64,000 bases of DNA, taken from positions 468,510 to 532,509 of the forward strand of contig NZ_CP096020.1 in assembly GCF_023115355.1 (NCBI RefSeq), written 5' to 3'. The position numbers and the translations under genes are program-made. The notes under the pieces are model-generated. The model made no database searches and was not told the DNA's origin. It saw only the letters and a list, made by a program, of their open reading frames with translations. This document shows, piece after piece, positions 35,757-44,710 of this stretch (positions are counted from its first letter, which is position 1; each line of letters begins with the position of its first letter). This stretch comes from Halocatena salina (GTDB lineage: Archaea > Halobacteriota > Halobacteria > Halobacteriales > Haloarculaceae).

Positions 35757-36572
35757 ATGGGTCGCGCTATCGGTATCCTTGGCTTTGGAACGATCGGACG
35801 GCAACTCCTAACGTCGATCCGTGAGAGAACGGTGTCGGCGTCGACCGTCCGGATCTTTGATCGACATCCCGACCGCGTCGAATCGTCCATCGATCCGGCC
35901 AGCCCTGCTAACGTGGTTGCCGTTCGTTCGTTCGATCGGTTGGTCGACGTCGATCTCGTCGTCGAAGCAGCGGGACAGGGCGCTGTTCGCGAGTATGCGG
36001 TCGATATCCTCCGTGCTGGATGTGATCTCGTGACACTCAGTGTCGGTGCACTCGCCGATCGAACGCTTCGAGAGCAGGTGATCGAGACCGCCGAGCAGAC
36101 CGGGCAAACGGTGTTCGTGCCGTCGGGCGCCATCGCCGGGCTCGATGCGATCACCGCCGCGGGAAACAGTGATCTCGAATCAGTGTCGTTGACGACGACC
36201 AAACCGCCCAATGGGATCGCGGGCGCGCCGTATCTCGACAGTCACGGGATCGACGTTCACGAGATCACCGAACCGACCACCGTGTTCGAAGGCAGCGCTA
36301 CAGAGGCGGCAGAGGGCTTTCCCTCGAACATCAACGTCGCCCTAGCGTTGAGTCTCGCAGGAGTTGGACCTGAACGAACGACAGTGCGGATCGTCGCCGA
36401 TCCGGACGGGCAGCGCAACGTTCACCGGATAGCGGTGAGTGGTGCCATGGGCGACATCGAGACGACGGTTCGAAATGATCCGTCTCCTACCAATCCGAAA
36501 ACTAGCTATCTCGCGGTGCTGTCGGCCATCGAACTGCTCCGAGACGACCGGACGGTTCAGGTCGGTACCTGA
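35757..36572 (+). CDS. L-aspartate dehydrogenase-like (NadX family) oxidoreductase
   Basis: A 271-residue protein. The Rossmann motif GFGTIG is at residues 9-14, followed by the family blocks VPSGAIAGLDAI, FPSNINVALALSLAG and NPKTSYLAVLSAIELL, which are hallmarks of aspartate dehydrogenases. The reaction would be NAD(P)-linked interconversion of L-aspartate and iminoaspartate/oxaloacetate, used for NAD synthesis or nitrogen release. No nadA or nadC gene is adjacent, so a catabolic role with the divergent NicX-like gene is plausible. The stop is 3 bp before the GTG of the transporter gene, so these two form an operon. Confidence 0.88.
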   Translation: MGRAIGILGFGTIGRQLLTSIRERTVSASTVRIFDRHPDRVESSIDPASPANVVAVRSFDRLVDVDLVVEAAGQGAVREYAVDILRAGCDLVTLSVGALADRTLREQVIETAEQTGQTVFVPSGAIAGLDAITAAGNSDLESVSLTTTKPPNGIAGAPYLDSHGIDVHEITEPTTVFEGSATEAAEGFPSNINVALALSLAGVGPERTTVRIVADPDGQRNVHRIAVSGAMGDIETTVRNDPSPTNPKTSYLAVLSAIELLRDDRTVQVGT

Positions 36573-36575
36573 GTC

Positions 36576-37460
36576 GTGCTCCCAACCATCGATACGCTGG
36601 TCCCCCTATCGTTTGCGATGGGAACGGCGATCGCGTTTTCGGTGTCGACGTTGCTCGTCCGGTTAGGTGTCGAGCGATCGGATCCGATGACGGCGCTGTT
36701 GGTGACGCTCTCGGTCAACGTGGTCCTGTTGTGGACCGTCAGCGCGGCGCTGTACGGCGTAGTAGTAGATCTCAGTACGTGGAAGTACTTCATCGTCGCT
36801 GGACTGTTCGCGCCGGGGCTAGGCCGGCTGTGTAACTACACCGGAATCCGCCGATTGGGTGTTACGATCAGCTATCCGATCAGCAACACCAATCCGATGA
36901 TTGCGGTGTTAGTGGCGCTGCTCGTGCTCGACGAGAGCCTCTCACTGACCGGATTCGCGGGTGCGTCGGCCGTCGTCACGGGTGGTGTACTAGTCGGCAG
37001 CACTAGTACCAGCGGTGCGGTTCGAGCTGGCGATCGGTGGGCGATCGCGTTCCCGGTGCTGGCCGCTGTCTTTTTCGGGGGCGCACAGGTGCTCCGTGAC
37101 GTTGGCCTCAACGGCACAGTCGAGCCAACGGTTGGGGCGGCTGTCAACAGTACCACCTCCCTCGTGTTGCTCGGGAGCTACGCCGTGTTCACCGGACGTC
37201 ATCGGACACTGACGGTCACGTGGCGGGATGGGTGGCTGTTCGTGGTAGCGGGGATCGTATCGAGCGTCGGTACTGCACTCTTGTACATGGCGCTCCGCGC
37301 CGGAAGCGTGGTGATCGTGGCACCGATACTGAACACGTCGCCGCTGTTCGCGCTCCTCATCAGCTACCGCTTGCTCCGCAACCATGAGCTGTTCTCCCTG
37401 CGCATCGTCTTCGGAACGCTACTCGTCGTCATCGGCGTGACGACGCTCGCGGTCGTCTGA
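36576..37460 (+). CDS. DMT superfamily (EamA) transporter
   Basis: A 294-residue membrane protein with ten hydrophobic segments in two EamA repeats (about residues 8-140 and 152-290). The repeat ends carry LRAGSVVIVAPILNTSPLFALLISY, typical of the second EamA half. It starts with GTG at 36576, 3 bp after the stop of the aspartate-dehydrogenase-like gene. Family members move amino acids, nucleosides or drug-like metabolites, usually outward. In this position it could import a substrate or export an intermediate of the pathway. Confidence 0.85.
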   Translation: MLPTIDTLVPLSFAMGTAIAFSVSTLLVRLGVERSDPMTALLVTLSVNVVLLWTVSAALYGVVVDLSTWKYFIVAGLFAPGLGRLCNYTGIRRLGVTISYPISNTNPMIAVLVALLVLDESLSLTGFAGASAVVTGGVLVGSTSTSGAVRAGDRWAIAFPVLAAVFFGGAQVLRDVGLNGTVEPTVGAAVNSTTSLVLLGSYAVFTGRHRTLTVTWRDGWLFVVAGIVSSVGTALLYMALRAGSVVIVAPILNTSPLFALLISYRLLRNHELFSLRIVFGTLLVVIGVTTLAVV

Positions 37461-37512
37461 TGAGCCACCGGTATCGAAAGACACATACGATCGTGGTTTG
37501 AGTTCTCGATAC

Positions 37513-38103
37513 ATGGTCGTTGAGAACATGGGCTTAGACCACGTGGCGATCAAGGTACGGGATTTGGAAGCATCGATCGAGTTCTACCGTGACGTTCTGA
37601 ACATGGCGGTGTCCGATCGAATCGGTGAGGCCGTCGCTTTTCTGCGTACGCCCGCCGTTGCCGAACAGTCCCAACACCACGAACTCAACCTCACTCAGAT
37701 GTCGGACGAGGAGCTGGCGGCGCTCGCCGATCGCGACGAACTGGAGTTGGATCTCCACGAGTTCGAACGCGATCTCCCCGAAGACGGGCCACCGATGCTC
37801 CCGACGACCGGACCGATCTACCACATCGCCTTCGAGGTGCCGGACTTCGAGGCGATCGGAAACGCAGCAGAGAAGCTGAACGCCCGGGATCACCCGATCT
37901 ACCGGGGACCGGGACGACACGGACCCGGAAACAACATCTTCCTCTACTTCCCGGATCCGGACGGCAACCCGATCGAACTGACAGCAGAGATGGAGAAAGC
38001 TCCCGAAGCCGGCGGTAAACCGGCCAAACGGTGGCCACGAACGCCCGAAACGTGGAACGTCTGGCTGAACACCGAGAATATCGGGGACTCTGGTTCCGAG
38101 TGA
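37513..38103 (+). CDS. VOC superfamily protein, extradiol-dioxygenase-like
   Basis: A 196-residue protein from the ATG at 37513; a Met five codons later is possible. Two VOC modules are visible: GLDHVAIKVRDLEASIEFYRD at the start and TGPIYHIAFEVPDFEAI in the second half. Ligands for one metal appear as His in LDHVAI, His in YHIAFEV and Glu in NPIELTAE (after FPDPDG). This is the pattern of glyoxalase I and type I extradiol dioxygenases. A His-rich insert lies at about residues 50-60. The aromatic setting favours ring cleavage or an isomerase step. Confidence 0.82.
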   Translation: MVVENMGLDHVAIKVRDLEASIEFYRDVLNMAVSDRIGEAVAFLRTPAVAEQSQHHELNLTQMSDEELAALADRDELELDLHEFERDLPEDGPPMLPTTGPIYHIAFEVPDFEAIGNAAEKLNARDHPIYRGPGRHGPGNNIFLYFPDPDGNPIELTAEMEKAPEAGGKPAKRWPRTPETWNVWLNTENIGDSGSE

Positions 38104-38146
38104 TCCGCGTGGCTCACAGACACAGTACGCGAAGAGGAGGCCCACC

Positions 38147-38977
38147 ATGACCACAGGGTGGCTCGACGATACGGCGGTGCTGGTCACCGGCGGTGGCTCC
38201 GGTATCGGGCGTGCGGTCGTCGATCGGTTCGTTGAGGAGGGAGCATCGGTCGGCGTGCTCGATGTCGAAAGCGAGCGGCTCGCAGCCATCGACGATGCGC
38301 ACGGGGCACGCGTCGAGACCGTCGAAGGTGACGTCACCACTCTGTCGGACAACGAACGCGCCGTGACACGAACCGTCGAGGCGTTCGGTGGGTTAGACGT
38401 GTTCGTTGGAAACGCTGGCCGCTTTGATGGGAACGTGACGCTACCGGAGCTGTCTGACGTCGAATCGGAGTTTCACCACCTCTTCGACGTCAACGTGTTG
38501 GGGTATATCCTCGGTGCGAAAGCCGCCCTTCCGGAGCTCCTCGAAACGAACGGACGGATGGTGTTCACCGCGTCGGGCGCGAGTTTCGATCCCGATGGTG
38601 GGGGGGTGCTGTACGTTCCATCGAAACACGCCGTTGCCGGACTCATCCGACAGCTCGCGTTCGAACTCGCTCCGGCGATCAGTGTCAACGGCGTCGCGCC
38701 GGGCTACGTCCCGACGAACCTCTCGACGGTCGGCTCGATCGACCGATCCGACACCGGTTCCGAAGACGGGTTCGATCCATCCGTCCATCCGTTGGATATC
38801 GTTCCCCAGCCAGCGGATTACACCGGGACCTACGTGCTGCTCGCCTCCGAAGACGATTCTCGACCGATGACCGGGACGATCATCACGGCGGATCTCGGAC
38901 GCTCGGTGCGAGGCATCGGCGACGTCGCCGGGCGGGCGCTCGAATACATCACCGACGACCTCGAAGAGATGGAATAA
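38147..38977 (+). CDS. Short-chain dehydrogenase/reductase (SDR)
   Basis: A 276-residue classical SDR. It has the cofactor motif TGGGSGIG at about residues 13-20, NAG near residue 88, the catalytic Ser in FTASGASF and the YxxxK pair in YVPSKHAV, with GVAPGYVPTNL after it. An acidic residue after the second strand (VLDVES) favours NAD over NADP. Similar enzymes act as dihydrodiol dehydrogenases downstream of Rieske dioxygenases, which would fit the cluster, but the substrate is not readable. The next gene starts 4 bp after its stop. Confidence 0.9.
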   Translation: MTTGWLDDTAVLVTGGGSGIGRAVVDRFVEEGASVGVLDVESERLAAIDDAHGARVETVEGDVTTLSDNERAVTRTVEAFGGLDVFVGNAGRFDGNVTLPELSDVESEFHHLFDVNVLGYILGAKAALPELLETNGRMVFTASGASFDPDGGGVLYVPSKHAVAGLIRQLAFELAPAISVNGVAPGYVPTNLSTVGSIDRSDTGSEDGFDPSVHPLDIVPQPADYTGTYVLLASEDDSRPMTGTIITADLGRSVRGIGDVAGRALEYITDDLEEME

Positions 38978-38981
38978 CACG

Positions 38982-39404
38982 ATGCTCGGCACAGCTGCAC
39001 ACTACGGACTGAACGTTTCCGATATGGAAACAGCACTGTCGTTTTACCGCGACGAACTGGGCTGTACTGTCACCCGACGCTTCCCCATTAGCGACGTTCA
39101 GGGCACCATCATCGGAGTAAGCGGTGTCGAGGGAGAAATCGCGTTTCTCGACGCCGACGGGTTCGAGATCGAACTCATCGCGTACGACGCTCCACCGAAC
39201 GAAAACAGCAACGCCACCGCATCACTCCACGACGGGGGCGTCCCACACTTCTGTTTGGACGTGGAGGATCTCGACGCGTGCTACGACCGGCTCGGCTCTG
39301 AGCGGTTCATCGACGAGCCACAGCAAGTGAACGACGAGCTTCGGATCGCGTATCTCCGGGATCCGGACGGCACCATCGTGGAGTTGGCTGATCGAACGGC
39401 GTGA
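38982..39404 (+). CDS. VOC superfamily (glyoxalase/bleomycin resistance/dioxygenase) protein
   Basis: A 140-residue single-chain VOC protein that starts 4 bp after the SDR stop. The opening HYGLNVSDMETALSFYRDELG gives the first metal His, VPHFCLDVEDLDACYDRL the second, and YLRDPDGTIVELAD the Glu. It is shorter than the other VOC gene at 37513 and not closely similar to it. It may be an isomerase, lyase or dioxygenase acting on the product of the SDR. It closes the aromatic-type island. Confidence 0.85.
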   Translation: MLGTAAHYGLNVSDMETALSFYRDELGCTVTRRFPISDVQGTIIGVSGVEGEIAFLDADGFEIELIAYDAPPNENSNATASLHDGGVPHFCLDVEDLDACYDRLGSERFIDEPQQVNDELRIAYLRDPDGTIVELADRTA

Positions 39405-39456
39405 GGCTGGAGACGAGTTACCCAGAGGGTATGCGAACGAGGAGGGTGACCACAAC

Positions 39457-39464
39457 ATTTATGG
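39457..39464 (+). promoter_or_regulatory. TATA box of the exported unknown gene
   Basis: ATTTATGG centred about 29 bp upstream of the ATG at 39489; leaderless spacing supports that start. Confidence 0.5.
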
Positions 39465-39488
39465 CATTGTGAATTGCAATCGCTTCTC

Positions 39489-40223
39489 ATGGCGGACACG
39501 GACAGCAATAGCGCGAGTCGAGAGCACGGTTTGTCACTTTCCCGCCGGTCAGTGCTTGCCCTGCTGGGAATGGGAGCGATGGCACAGCCGGGAGGAGGAC
39601 GTGAAGCACAGAACGACCGAGACGTCACTGACAGAGGGGACGTGGCCCTGTCTGGCGAGGGAACCAGCATATCGATCGAGGACGTGCTGCCCGGCGATGA
39701 GTTCGGTCAGATCACCGTCGAAGGACTTCAACACGCGTTGCCCGTGAGCGGAACGAGGCGACAGTCATGGATGATGCGGCCGTTTCCGAAGGACATCGAC
39801 GCGACCAGCCCGACCTACGAAGACACCGATACGGAGATCGGGTACGGAGTCGTTCCGTTCGCGCCGGGACGTGTGCCAGTCCTTCGGATCGTTGGCCATT
39901 TCGACGCTCCGAGGGAGGCGACCGCGAGCATTCGCGTCTCGATCGCCAACCGTCCGGCCTACCAGCCGCCACGAGCGGAACGCGACATCGTGCTAGACGA
40001 CGATCCCACCCGACGAACGGTGTTGGAAGTCACGGGGCAAGGTCGCACCCAAGTGTTCGATGAGGTGTATCTCTCGGAGGTCAAAGACGTCGTAACTGGA
40101 TTCAGAAACAGTGCCCCGCTTCGGAGTCACACGCTTCACTTCGAAGTAAAACGGGATCGATCCTGTGATCGGGCCACGATCAGCAACGCAACGACGGTTG
40201 CGCTCGAATTGGAGGCGCTCTGA
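39489..40223 (+). CDS. Exported protein of unknown function
   Basis: A 244-residue protein from the ATG at 39489. A Tat signal is seen (LSRRSVLALLGMGAMA, about residues 18-33), with a short acidic linker. The mature part is beta-rich, with a DVLPGDEFGQITVEGLQ opening and a hydrophobic core but no metal or catalytic motif I recognise. Its last base is the first base of the metallophosphoesterase start codon, so the two are translationally coupled. It may be a substrate-binding or accessory protein. Confidence 0.7.
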   Translation: MADTDSNSASREHGLSLSRRSVLALLGMGAMAQPGGGREAQNDRDVTDRGDVALSGEGTSISIEDVLPGDEFGQITVEGLQHALPVSGTRRQSWMMRPFPKDIDATSPTYEDTDTEIGYGVVPFAPGRVPVLRIVGHFDAPREATASIRVSIANRPAYQPPRAERDIVLDDDPTRRTVLEVTGQGRTQVFDEVYLSEVKDVVTGFRNSAPLRSHTLHFEVKRDRSCDRATISNATTVALELEAL

Positions 40224-41074
40224 TGGCGCGCATTGGATGGCTTCCGGATCCCCACGTCTATCCCGGCAAGCAAGCGGGTCCCGGTCGACGACTGACGTCG
40301 GACATCGTTTCTCTGTTCGAGGAGTACGGAATCGAGCGTCTGTACATCAACGGGGATCTCGCTTCCGGTCACGGTTCCTTCGACGATAGTGGATACGAAC
40401 ACACACCTCCAGAGTATTACGACCGGTTTTGGAAGCTGGTGGATGACAGCGGATACGGGGCGTACATCGTCTGCACCCCGGGAAATCACGACGTCCCACT
40501 ACAGCATTTCCTCGCGTCGGACGACCGGGCGCGACTGCGATACAAGGAGGTACACGATGGTGTCACTGTACTTATGATGAATACAGTGGGACCGGGATGG
40601 GTGAGTGGTTCGCCGGAGTGTGGCTATGGATGGACGAACGGTTACGTCCCGTACGGTGATTTACAGTGGCTCGACGACGAACTTTCGGCGGCTGGTGATG
40701 ATGCGAAAGTGGTGTATTTTCATCACCACGCGTGGCTGACGCCGGGCGATCCGTTAGCGTCAGCGCCCACTGACACACAGAGCATCGACCAGTTGTACTG
40801 GGTGTGCCGAAACTACCGCGCGATCCACGACGTCCTCTCCTCTTATGAGAAGGTAGTGTGTCCCCAAGGACACACCGCTCAGTACGCTGCAGAGGGATCC
40901 TCCCATGTCGATGGGGTCACGTATCTGTATAAGAAGCATTACGCCGATATCCGACCCGACACCGCCCCTGTAACCACCTACGCCTATCTCGACATCGGTC
41001 GAGACCAGTGTACGGCGACGACAGTCGATCACAGTTCGGGCACAGAGAACACCATTCTTGATGTCTCGTTTTAG
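40223..41074 (+). CDS. Calcineurin-like metallophosphoesterase
   Basis: A 283-residue protein with the five blocks of the family: D-x-H (PDPH near residues 8-11), GD in INGDLASG, GNHD near residue 92, H in YFHHHAW and GH in CPQGHTA. These bind two metal ions. The family hydrolyses phosphodiesters and phosphomonoesters, including cyclic nucleotides and glycerophosphodiesters. No signal peptide is visible. It overlaps the exported unknown gene by one base. The C-terminal part is a beta-sheet extension. Confidence 0.88.
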   Translation: MARIGWLPDPHVYPGKQAGPGRRLTSDIVSLFEEYGIERLYINGDLASGHGSFDDSGYEHTPPEYYDRFWKLVDDSGYGAYIVCTPGNHDVPLQHFLASDDRARLRYKEVHDGVTVLMMNTVGPGWVSGSPECGYGWTNGYVPYGDLQWLDDELSAAGDDAKVVYFHHHAWLTPGDPLASAPTDTQSIDQLYWVCRNYRAIHDVLSSYEKVVCPQGHTAQYAAEGSSHVDGVTYLYKKHYADIRPDTAPVTTYAYLDIGRDQCTATTVDHSSGTENTILDVSF

Positions 41075-41101
41075 CGAGGCAGGAATCATAGATCCACAGT
41101 A

Positions 41102-41111
41102 AAACTTATGA
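41102..41111 (+). promoter_or_regulatory. TATA-like box of the NMT1-type importer operon
   Basis: AAACTTATGA about 25-34 bp upstream of the ATG at 41136; it overlaps a region too close to the alternative ATG at 41115. Confidence 0.45.
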
Positions 41112-41135
41112 TGAATGAATTTGTTACTGTGTTTC

Positions 41136-42323
41136 ATGCGAGATGGTGACAGTATAGCACGTAACGAAGAGATACGGAAGCTAGACGGCATCTTGCCGGA
41201 GAATATCGACCGCCGGAAGTTTCTTCTTGGAACGGCGGCGACGGTCGGAGGACTCGCCGGTTGTTTGGGCGGTTCTCCAGCAGCCACCAAAACCGACGAC
41301 CTGTCGAAAGATGCTATCGAACGTGATGTCACGTGGCGGACGCCATGGAAACCCAATCTCAGTTATTCGGACGCCTACATCGCCAAGAGCAAAGGACAGT
41401 GGATAGACGCAAACGTCAAGCCGCCGTCCGTGAAACAGGGCAACGGCTCGGGGGATACGGCAAAACGTGTCGCAAACAGGAAAGACGTACTCGGCCACGG
41501 TTCGATCACGCCCCAGATATCCGGTCTCGCACAGGGGTATGATCTCAAACTGTACGGCACCGCAAAAGCCCGGATCCAGCACGGGCTGCTGTATCGTACC
41601 GATGTCATGAATTCACCCACGGATCTCGCAAACAAACGGATCATCGTCGTTTCAGGATTGGCCGAACAGACGTGGAACATCTACGCGAACAACGTCGACC
41701 CACCGAGCTCCGTAACGGTCGAATACGTCGATGATTCGACGGCTGCGGCCATGCTAAGCGAGGGACGAGCTGATGGGGTGTGGCGAGGGATCTACCAAGT
41801 ACCGTCGGTACGGAAGCTGCTGCCGAAGAACGCAAAGCTCGGCGTCGAACCGCTTTACAACCGGATCCCCTCCTACGGATTTACGCTGATCGCCAACGGC
41901 TCCTGGCTAGAAGAGTCGAACAATCTCGAGTACACCACACGAGTGCTCGAAGGGTATTCGTCCGCGTTAAAGTGGATCTTCCTCAACCCTGAAGAGACGG
42001 TGACGATCATGCGCAACGACGTCAATCAGTCGTTGCAACTGGAGGACAAGGAAAACCAACTGAAAACCCTGAAAGCCGGCGTGATCGCGACGAATCTCTC
42101 GTCTCCCACGAAGAAAAACGGGCTTGGGTATCTCGATAAGGACGTCCTCCGGAACAGTTTCGAGACGCTCGGACAAATCCTCGACATCGATGAAACGCCG
42201 AGCGTCGAAGCGGCGGCAGACTTCCGTCCACGGGACAACGCCGAACTAGCATCGTTTACGGCCGACGAGTGGAAGCAGATGGAAGAGAATGCAGAACCGT
42301 TCTCCAGCATGTACAAGTCGTGA
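41136..42323 (+). CDS. ABC importer substrate-binding lipoprotein (SsuA/NMT1-like)
   Basis: A 395-residue protein from the ATG at 41136. The Tat signal RRKFLLGTAATVGGLAGCLGG (about residues 27-47) ends in a lipobox Cys. The mature protein has the NMT1/SsuA periplasmic-binding fold: SYSDAYIAKSKGQW, VLGHGSITPQISGLAQG and VTVEYVDDSTAAAML are typical positions of the ligand-binding loops. Bacterial relatives bind sulfonates, nitrate, thiamine precursors or aromatic acids. It is the first gene of a four-gene importer operon. A longer frame from 41115 is possible. Confidence 0.88.
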   Translation: MRDGDSIARNEEIRKLDGILPENIDRRKFLLGTAATVGGLAGCLGGSPAATKTDDLSKDAIERDVTWRTPWKPNLSYSDAYIAKSKGQWIDANVKPPSVKQGNGSGDTAKRVANRKDVLGHGSITPQISGLAQGYDLKLYGTAKARIQHGLLYRTDVMNSPTDLANKRIIVVSGLAEQTWNIYANNVDPPSSVTVEYVDDSTAAAMLSEGRADGVWRGIYQVPSVRKLLPKNAKLGVEPLYNRIPSYGFTLIANGSWLEESNNLEYTTRVLEGYSSALKWIFLNPEETVTIMRNDVNQSLQLEDKENQLKTLKAGVIATNLSSPTKKNGLGYLDKDVLRNSFETLGQILDIDETPSVEAAADFRPRDNAELASFTADEWKQMEENAEPFSSMYKS

Positions 42324-42330
42324 GGAAACG

Positions 42331-43140
42331 ATGACAGACAAATCACCAATAGTCACCTACAGCGACGTTGAGAAGCGATACGGGACGGACGAAGACACTG
42401 TTCTTGCGGTCGAGGAATTTTCGGCCGACATCGAGGAGGGCGAGTTCGTTTCGATCGTTGGGCCGTCGGGCTGTGGAAAGTCGACGCTCCTCCATCTGAC
42501 GGCCGGTATCCTCGATCCAACGCGCGGCTCCGTGACCGTGAATGGGATGAACGTCCAGAGCTCTGTGTACGAAAAGCACAACGTCGGGCTGGTCTTCCAG
42601 AAGCCCGTGTTGCTCGAGTGGCGAACCATCCTCGACAACGTGTTGCTTCCCGTCGAGATCATGGATGAAAACGGCGTGCTCACAGAGGATCGATCCCACT
42701 ACGAGGAGCGGGCACGAGAACTACTGAGTATCGTCGATCTCGGCGGGTTCGAGGACGCATATCCCAGGGAACTATCCGGAGGAATGCAACAGCGCGCATC
42801 GATCTGTCGGAGCCTCGTGTATGATCCCCCGATCTTGCTGATGGACGAACCGTTCGGTGCGCTGGATAAGATAACGCGCGACCAACTTAACGACGAACTC
42901 CTCTCGATCTGGGCGGCGACCAACAAGACCGTCCTGTTCGTGACGCACAACATTCAGGAGGCCATCTATCTCTCGGATCGCGTGATCGTGTTGAGCGATC
43001 GGCCAGCGACCGCACTCGACACCGTCTCCGTCGATCTGGCGCGTCCGCGCAACGAGGAAACGTTGGCCCACGACGCGTATCAAGATATCGTCGCGCAGGT
43101 GACGGAGACGATGGAACTCCGGGGACGATCTACGAGCTGA
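42331..43140 (+). CDS. ABC importer ATP-binding protein (SsuB/TauB-like)
   Basis: A 269-residue ATPase from the ATG at 42331, 7 bp after the binding-protein gene. It has Walker A GPSGCGKST (about residues 42-50), Q-loop VFQKPVLLEW, signature LSGGMQQRASI, Walker B ILLMDEPFGALD and switch His (VTHN). The substitution pattern matches importers of the nitrate/sulfonate/taurine group. It energises the two permeases encoded immediately downstream. Confidence 0.93.
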   Translation: MTDKSPIVTYSDVEKRYGTDEDTVLAVEEFSADIEEGEFVSIVGPSGCGKSTLLHLTAGILDPTRGSVTVNGMNVQSSVYEKHNVGLVFQKPVLLEWRTILDNVLLPVEIMDENGVLTEDRSHYEERARELLSIVDLGGFEDAYPRELSGGMQQRASICRSLVYDPPILLMDEPFGALDKITRDQLNDELLSIWAATNKTVLFVTHNIQEAIYLSDRVIVLSDRPATALDTVSVDLARPRNEETLAHDAYQDIVAQVTETMELRGRSTS

Positions 43141-43141
43141 T

Positions 43142-43915
43142 ATGATAGAGAAAAAACAGAGAACACGATGGGGGATTTCAGCGCTCTCGATCGGTAGTCT
43201 CCTGATCGGGTGGTATCTCGTGACGGACGTCTTTGGGTTCGTTTCGAACGTAGTACTTCCCTCTCCCCTGAGCGTGTTGCAAGGCATTTTCGAGTACCGA
43301 TCACTCATCCTGAAGAATTTGGAACCGACGGTAGTGGCCAGTGCGGTCGGATTCGTTTGGGCGACCGTGCTCGCGTTCCTCATGGCGGTCGTTCTCACGT
43401 ACAGCAAACGTGCAGAGCGACTGCTCCTTCCGTTGATCGTGAGCGGCAACTCGATCCCTCGCGTAGCGCTTGCCCCGCTCATAATCTTCTACGTCAGTGG
43501 ATTCGATGCGAAATACATGCTGTCGGCGTGGATCGCCTTTTTCCCGTTGCTCGTGAATATACACGAAGGGTTAACCCGGATCGACGAGGATCAGATGCTC
43601 CTGTTACGATCGTTCGATGCGACGGCGTGGCAGGGATTCAAATGGGTCCGGTTTCCGAACGCGCTCGCGTTCATCTTCGACGGCATGAAGATCGGCGTGA
43701 TACTCTCGATCGTCGGTGCCGTCGTCGGGGAGTTCGTCGCCTCTGACGAAGGGATGGGGAATCTCGCGCTCGTGGCGCTAGAGGCCTACGAGACAGATCT
43801 CGTGTTCGGCATCGTTGGAATAATGGGACTGCTGTCAGTTAGCGCGTTTTTCGTGCTGTTCAGCCTGCAGGATCGAGTGATTCACTGGCACCAAACGAAT
43901 TTATTCACGGAGTAA
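43142..43915 (+). CDS. ABC importer permease, first (SsuC-like)
   Basis: A 257-residue membrane protein of BPD_transp_1 type, with about six hydrophobic segments. The family EAA-type loop is seen near residues 155-180 (LLRSFDATAWQGFKWVRFPNALAFI). The start is 2 bp after the ATPase stop. It probably forms a heterodimer with the next permease, since two different permeases are encoded. Substrate range follows the binding protein and is unknown. Confidence 0.9.
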   Translation: MIEKKQRTRWGISALSIGSLLIGWYLVTDVFGFVSNVVLPSPLSVLQGIFEYRSLILKNLEPTVVASAVGFVWATVLAFLMAVVLTYSKRAERLLLPLIVSGNSIPRVALAPLIIFYVSGFDAKYMLSAWIAFFPLLVNIHEGLTRIDEDQMLLLRSFDATAWQGFKWVRFPNALAFIFDGMKIGVILSIVGAVVGEFVASDEGMGNLALVALEAYETDLVFGIVGIMGLLSVSAFFVLFSLQDRVIHWHQTNLFTE

Positions 43916-43918
43916 CGC

Positions 43919-44710
43919 ATGAGAAAACGAATCAACACTGTGGTTGCCGATTGGCTTCGACGGAACAGTGCGAGCGTTCTCATCGTAGTGGGGTTGCTCG
44001 TGTGGTGGGAGCTGTACTCCCGATTTTTCAACCCGCGAGGAAACGCGTACTTCCCGTCGATCGCCTTCGTCATCGACCAGACGCTCAACTACCAAGGACT
44101 CATACTCCGAGGGATCAGGATAACGTTCCTCGAAATCGTCACTGGCTACGCGCTCGCAGTCGTCATTGCGATCCCCGCAGGAATCGTCGTGTCGAAATCG
44201 ATGGTCATCCGACAGTCTTCGATGCCGTTTCTGGTGTACGCCTACTCGCTGCCGGCCGCCATTCTCGCACCCATCTTCGTCCTCTGGTTCGACTCCTACG
44301 TCGTGGCAGCGAGCGTATTCGTGGCGTGGGTGTCCTTTTTCCCGATACTCATCAACACGATCACAGGCTTCAGCCACGTTCGTCAAGAGTTGTATCATCT
44401 CGGTGAAGTGTTCGGAGCGACGCCGTCGCAGTTCGTCCGGAAGATCGAGTTCTGGGAGGCATTCCCCTACAGCGCGAGCGGTCTGAAAGTCGCGGTACAA
44501 CAGGCCATCGTCGGCGCGATCGTCATAGAGTTCATCGCCACAACCGGCGGTCTCGGCTATCTCATCGTGAACGCGCTTGATCTCCTCCGGCAAGGACTGC
44601 TGTTCGGCGTTCTCATCATCATCATCTGCTTCGCCGTGATATTCTACAACCTCACCGCGTGGCTCATCAGCAGTGTCACCCCACCGCTCTCGCAACAGCG
44701 CTCACACTAA
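43919..44710 (+). CDS. ABC importer permease, second (SsuC-like)
   Basis: A 263-residue permease with the same fold as the preceding one (EAA loop near LGEVFGATPSQFVRKIEFWEAFPY), about six hydrophobic segments and a short tail ending in a charged stretch. It starts 4 bp after the first permease. A heterodimeric channel is inferred; many relatives use a single permease as a homodimer. It is the last gene of the operon, followed by an AT-rich region. Confidence 0.9.
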   Translation: MRKRINTVVADWLRRNSASVLIVVGLLVWWELYSRFFNPRGNAYFPSIAFVIDQTLNYQGLILRGIRITFLEIVTGYALAVVIAIPAGIVVSKSMVIRQSSMPFLVYAYSLPAAILAPIFVLWFDSYVVAASVFVAWVSFFPILINTITGFSHVRQELYHLGEVFGATPSQFVRKIEFWEAFPYSASGLKVAVQQAIVGAIVIEFIATTGGLGYLIVNALDLLRQGLLFGVLIIIICFAVIFYNLTAWLISSVTPPLSQQRSH

